Below the pieces are notes generated by a model. That model worked only from the letters and a program-made list of their open reading frames with translations, did no database searches and was not told where the DNA came from. DNA of 8,560 nt, taken from assembly GCA_012719195.1 (NCBI GenBank), contig JAAYAV010000138.1, forward strand, positions 1 through 8,560, read 5' to 3'. Shown piece by piece: positions 6,640-8,560 of the stretch. A program made the translations under genes and the position numbers. How positions within the stretch are numbered: the stretch's first letter is position 1; every line of letters starts with the position of its first letter. The stretch comes from Anaerolineae bacterium (GTDB lineage: Bacteria; Chloroflexota; Anaerolineae; DRVO01).

Positions 6640-7428
6640 CTAGGCGCGGCGCAGCTGAGCGATCTCGTTGTAGGCGTCGAACAGGGCGCGGTAGTACCCC
6701 ATGATGCGCTCCGGCTCAGCCGTCTCCGGTATTTCGGCGAGGCAGAAGCCCTGGTAGTTGATCCCCTGCAGAAGCACCATGAGCTCCTTCCAGGGGTAAT
6801 CGGGCCAGTAGAGGTCGCGCATGTGAACCAGGGAAATGCGGTCGGAGAGGGCGTCGAAGTTGCTCTTGATGGAGCCGTCCTCGCCGACGTCGGGAGCGTT
6901 GCAGTTCCAGCACACCCTGGCGTTGGGATGCCCTACGTGCTGCATGATCTGGCGGAAGTTGGCCGGCTCCTGGGTGACGTGTCCGTGGACCTCCATACGG
7001 ACCTCGACGCCGTAGTCGGCGGCAAAGGCGGCACACTCGTCGAAAGCGCGGCCTATCTGCTCGAAGGTCTGCTCCCGAGGGATGCCCTTGTCGTCCTCGA
7101 CGTTGTTGGGACGCACTTTGATCCCCGACGCCCCAACGTCTGCTGCCAAGCGGGCGTACTGCTTGGTCCCTTCGATGTTGGCGCGCAGAACAGCGGGATC
7201 GGACGAGTGGTATTCATAGGTGCCGCCGAGGCCGACGAGGGTGATGGGGGAGTCCTGGAAGCGGCGGCGCACTTCGGCACGTTGGGCGGCGGTGAGCGAG
7301 AGCTCGACCCCGTGGGCATGGGTGGTACGCAGCTCGACTCCCTCGAACCCATTCGCACTGAGCTTCTGTATGATGGCCTCTATGTCCCAGTCCTTGGCGA
7401 GGTTGTAGGTAACCGTACCCAGCTTCAT
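6640..7428 (-). CDS. Sugar phosphate isomerase/epimerase-like TIM-barrel protein (xylose isomerase-like, AP endonuclease 2 superfamily)
   Basis: The 262-residue protein has the length and beta/alpha repeat pattern of xylose isomerase-like TIM barrels. Strands are seen at KLGTVTY (2-8), GFEGVELR (27-34), PITLVGLGG (61-69), GASGIKVRP (99-107), VEVRMEVHG (141-149), ARVCWNCN (170-177), ISLVHMRDL (198-206) and GFCLAEIPE (227-235). Likely metal ligands are Glu146, His202 and Glu232; the usual Asp of the sixth strand is in an Asn-containing WNCN segment (174-177). Family members isomerise or epimerise ketoses, inositol derivatives or hydroxypyruvate; the substrate here cannot be told. ATG at 7426-7428 is preferred because GGAGG lies 5 to 6 bases upstream; the in-frame GTG at 7438-7440 overlaps that site and would add four residues. 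It is transcribed alone from the promoter at 7467-7495 and ends at the shared hairpin with the aminotransferase gene. Confidence 0.85.
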   Translation of the reverse strand: MKLGTVTYNLAKDWDIEAIIQKLSANGFEGVELRTTHAHGVELSLTAAQRAEVRRRFQDSPITLVGLGGTYEYHSSDPAVLRANIEGTKQYARLAADVGASGIKVRPNNVEDDKGIPREQTFEQIGRAFDECAAFAADYGVEVRMEVHGHVTQEPANFRQIMQHVGHPNARVCWNCNAPDVGEDGSIKSNFDALSDRISLVHMRDLYWPDYPWKELMVLLQGINYQGFCLAEIPETAEPERIMGYYRALFDAYNEIAQLRRA

Positions 7429-7466
7429 GCCGTCCTCCACAAGCGGTGATGGGTGGCGCTTGGGCC

Positions 7467-7495
7467 AGTCTACCTGCCAACTCGTAGCCGCTCAA
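7467..7495 (-). promoter_or_regulatory. Sigma-70-type promoter for the TIM-barrel isomerase gene
   Basis: On the minus strand TTGAGC (7490-7495) is followed by 17 bases and TAGACT (7467-7472), then GGCCC. The hexamers and spacing equal those of the promoter at 5069-5097, where the -10 is followed by AGCCC. The predicted start near 7460 leaves a leader of about 30 bases carrying the GGAGG ribosome site. Confidence 0.6.
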
Positions 7496-7534
7496 GGGCC
7501 GGTAGGGGTCCGGCCGGTTGGGGACCGCAAATGA

Positions 7535-7543
7535 TGGTATAAT
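7535..7543 (+). promoter_or_regulatory. Extended -10 promoter of secA
   Basis: TGGTATAAT gives a perfect TATAAT (7538-7543) with the TGn extension directly before it. At 17 bases upstream the -35 position reads CGGTTG (7515-7520), a poor match, so recognition would depend on the extended -10. The predicted start near 7550 leaves a leader of about 45 bases to the secA ATG. It is divergent from the isomerase promoter. Confidence 0.6.
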
Positions 7544-7595
7544 ATGGGACGCGGCCGCAGTCACCATATCGGCCCAATAACCAGGTAGGAAGTAG

Positions 7596-8560
7596 ATGTT
7601 CAAGAACCTACTGCGAAAAGTCATACCCGATCGGAATAAGCGCCAGATCGGAAAGCTGGAGTCCGTTGTAGCCGAGGTCGGTGCCTTGGAGGCCGAGTAC
7701 GAGCGGCTGACCGATGACGATATGGCGGAGCTTACCGACACGTGGCGCCAGGAGATTCGAGACGCTGTCCAGGATCTAGGCGAGCGAGCGACGGAGCTGG
7801 AGGAGCAGCTGCACTCCGGCGCCGACGACCCGCAGCGCCTCCGCAACGAACTGGAGGATGTGCGTAAGCGTACTCGCGCCGCCGAGGAGGCGGTGATGGC
7901 GAGCATACTCCCCCGCGCCTACGCCCTGGTGCGCGAGGCCGGCAAGCGGGCCGTCGGTCAGCGCATTTTCGACGTCCAGGTCATGGGCGGCATCGTCCTT
8001 CACCAGGGCCGGATTGCGGAGATGAAGACCGGCGAGGGCAAGACCATCACCGCCACCATGCCGCTCTACCTCAACGGCCTTACGGGTAGGGGAGCGCACC
8101 TCATCACGCCCAACGACTATTTGGCCAAAGTTGGTGCCCAGTGGATGGGACCTCTCTACCACCTTCTCGGGCTGCAGGTAGGTGTGATCCAGAACGCCGC
8201 CGCCGATCGGAGTATGGGGTCCTTCGTGTTTGACCTCGACTACCAGGCTGATGACGATCGCTATCAGCACCTGCGCCCGGTGGAGCGCGCCCAGGCATAC
8301 GCGGCGGACATCACCTACGGAACCAACAATGAGTTCGGGTTCGACTACCTGCGCGACAACATGGTGGTCGACCTGCGTCAGCGCGTGCAGCGTGGTCTCT
8401 ACTACGCCATCGTCGACGAGGTCGACAACATCCTGATTGACGAGGCGCGCACCCCTCTCATCATCTCCGGCGAGGCGCAGGAGTCGGCCCAGTACTACCA
8501 GATGTTCTCGCGTCTGGTGCCCGGGTTCCGCGGCGAGCGGGACTACGTGGTAGACGAGAA
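7596..8560 (+). CDS. secA: SecA preprotein translocase ATPase, N-terminal part, cut by right window edge
   Basis: An open frame of 321 residues runs off the right edge. SecA is the cytoplasmic ATPase that drives unfolded preproteins through SecYEG. Visible landmarks are the N-terminal helix MFKNLLRKVIPDRNKRQI, FDVQVMGGIVLHQGRIAEMKTGEGKT (125-150, with the Walker A at 143-150), YLNGLTGRGAHLITPNDYLA (158-177), AYAADITYGTNNEFGFDYLRDNM (234-256) and the Walker B region VDEVDNILIDEARTPLIISG (273-292), where Asn278 replaces the common Ser. Relative to E. coli SecA there is a charged, helix-rich insert at about 52-100, probably a short coiled coil, and a second of about 20 residues at about 203-230 (with DLDYQADDDRYQHLRP). 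Both fit what I recall of Chloroflexota SecA. AGGA five bases before the ATG is the ribosome site. The rest of the protein (about two thirds) is outside the window. Confidence 0.97.
   Translation, partial: MFKNLLRKVIPDRNKRQIGKLESVVAEVGALEAEYERLTDDDMAELTDTWRQEIRDAVQDLGERATELEEQLHSGADDPQRLRNELEDVRKRTRAAEEAVMASILPRAYALVREAGKRAVGQRIFDVQVMGGIVLHQGRIAEMKTGEGKTITATMPLYLNGLTGRGAHLITPNDYLAKVGAQWMGPLYHLLGLQVGVIQNAAADRSMGSFVFDLDYQADDDRYQHLRPVERAQAYAADITYGTNNEFGFDYLRDNMVVDLRQRVQRGLYYAIVDEVDNILIDEARTPLIISGEAQESAQYYQMFSRLVPGFRGERDYVVDE

Noticed and set aside
6586..7449. 287-residue open frame on the plus strand opposite the TIM-barrel gene
   Set aside because: It mirrors the isomerase gene, which has a ribosome site, promoter and family motifs; the plus-strand frame also begins inside the terminator hairpin.

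Overview
The window is GC-rich, gene-dense bacterial chromosome and most likely comes from a member of the Chloroflexota (Anaerolineae-like) or a close relative. This assignment rests on recognition from memory, not a search. The clues are the SecA fragment, which reads DEVDNILIDEARTP where most bacteria have DEVDSILIDEARTP and carries a charged insert just before the conserved AYAADITYGTNNEFG motif, and a large multi-membrane protein with a sugar-binding-like C-terminal sandwich, a style common in that phylum. No RNA gene, CRISPR array, insertion sequence, integrase or phage gene is visible.

Layout. (1) Positions 1-5020 hold a three-gene set on the minus strand. In transcription order these are a 614-residue AI-2E-family (PerM-like) membrane protein fused to a degenerate alpha/beta-hydrolase domain (3176-5020), an 895-residue GT-C-like membrane protein ending in a sandwich domain and an ILEI/FAM3-like domain (411-3098), and a DUF2723-family membrane protein that runs off the left edge (1-407). 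The last two are separated by three bases and lie in the same frame. (2) Positions 5021-5179 are a divergent control region with a good minus-strand promoter. (3) Positions 5180-6562 on the plus strand encode a class III PLP aminotransferase related to glutamate-1-semialdehyde aminomutase. (4) Positions 6587-6617 form a strong hairpin, probably a two-way terminator, between convergent genes. (5) Positions 6640-7428 on the minus strand encode a TIM-barrel sugar-phosphate isomerase/epimerase-like protein. (6) Positions 7429-7595 are a second divergent control region with a minus-strand promoter whose two hexamers and spacing match those at 5069-5097, and a TATAAT promoter facing secA. (7) Positions 7596-8560 hold the 5' part of secA, cut by the right edge.

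How the genes fit together. The minus-strand set looks like an envelope or cell-surface glycosylation group: two polytopic proteins of glycosyltransferase type and a PerM-like membrane protein. The aminotransferase and the TIM-barrel enzyme look metabolic and are independently transcribed. SecA is the housekeeping export motor. The most unusual items are the AI-2E/pseudo-hydrolase fusion, the ILEI/FAM3-like domain at the end of a bacterial GT-C-like protein, and the pair of near-identical promoters. I do not see a clear new multi-gene system beyond these.
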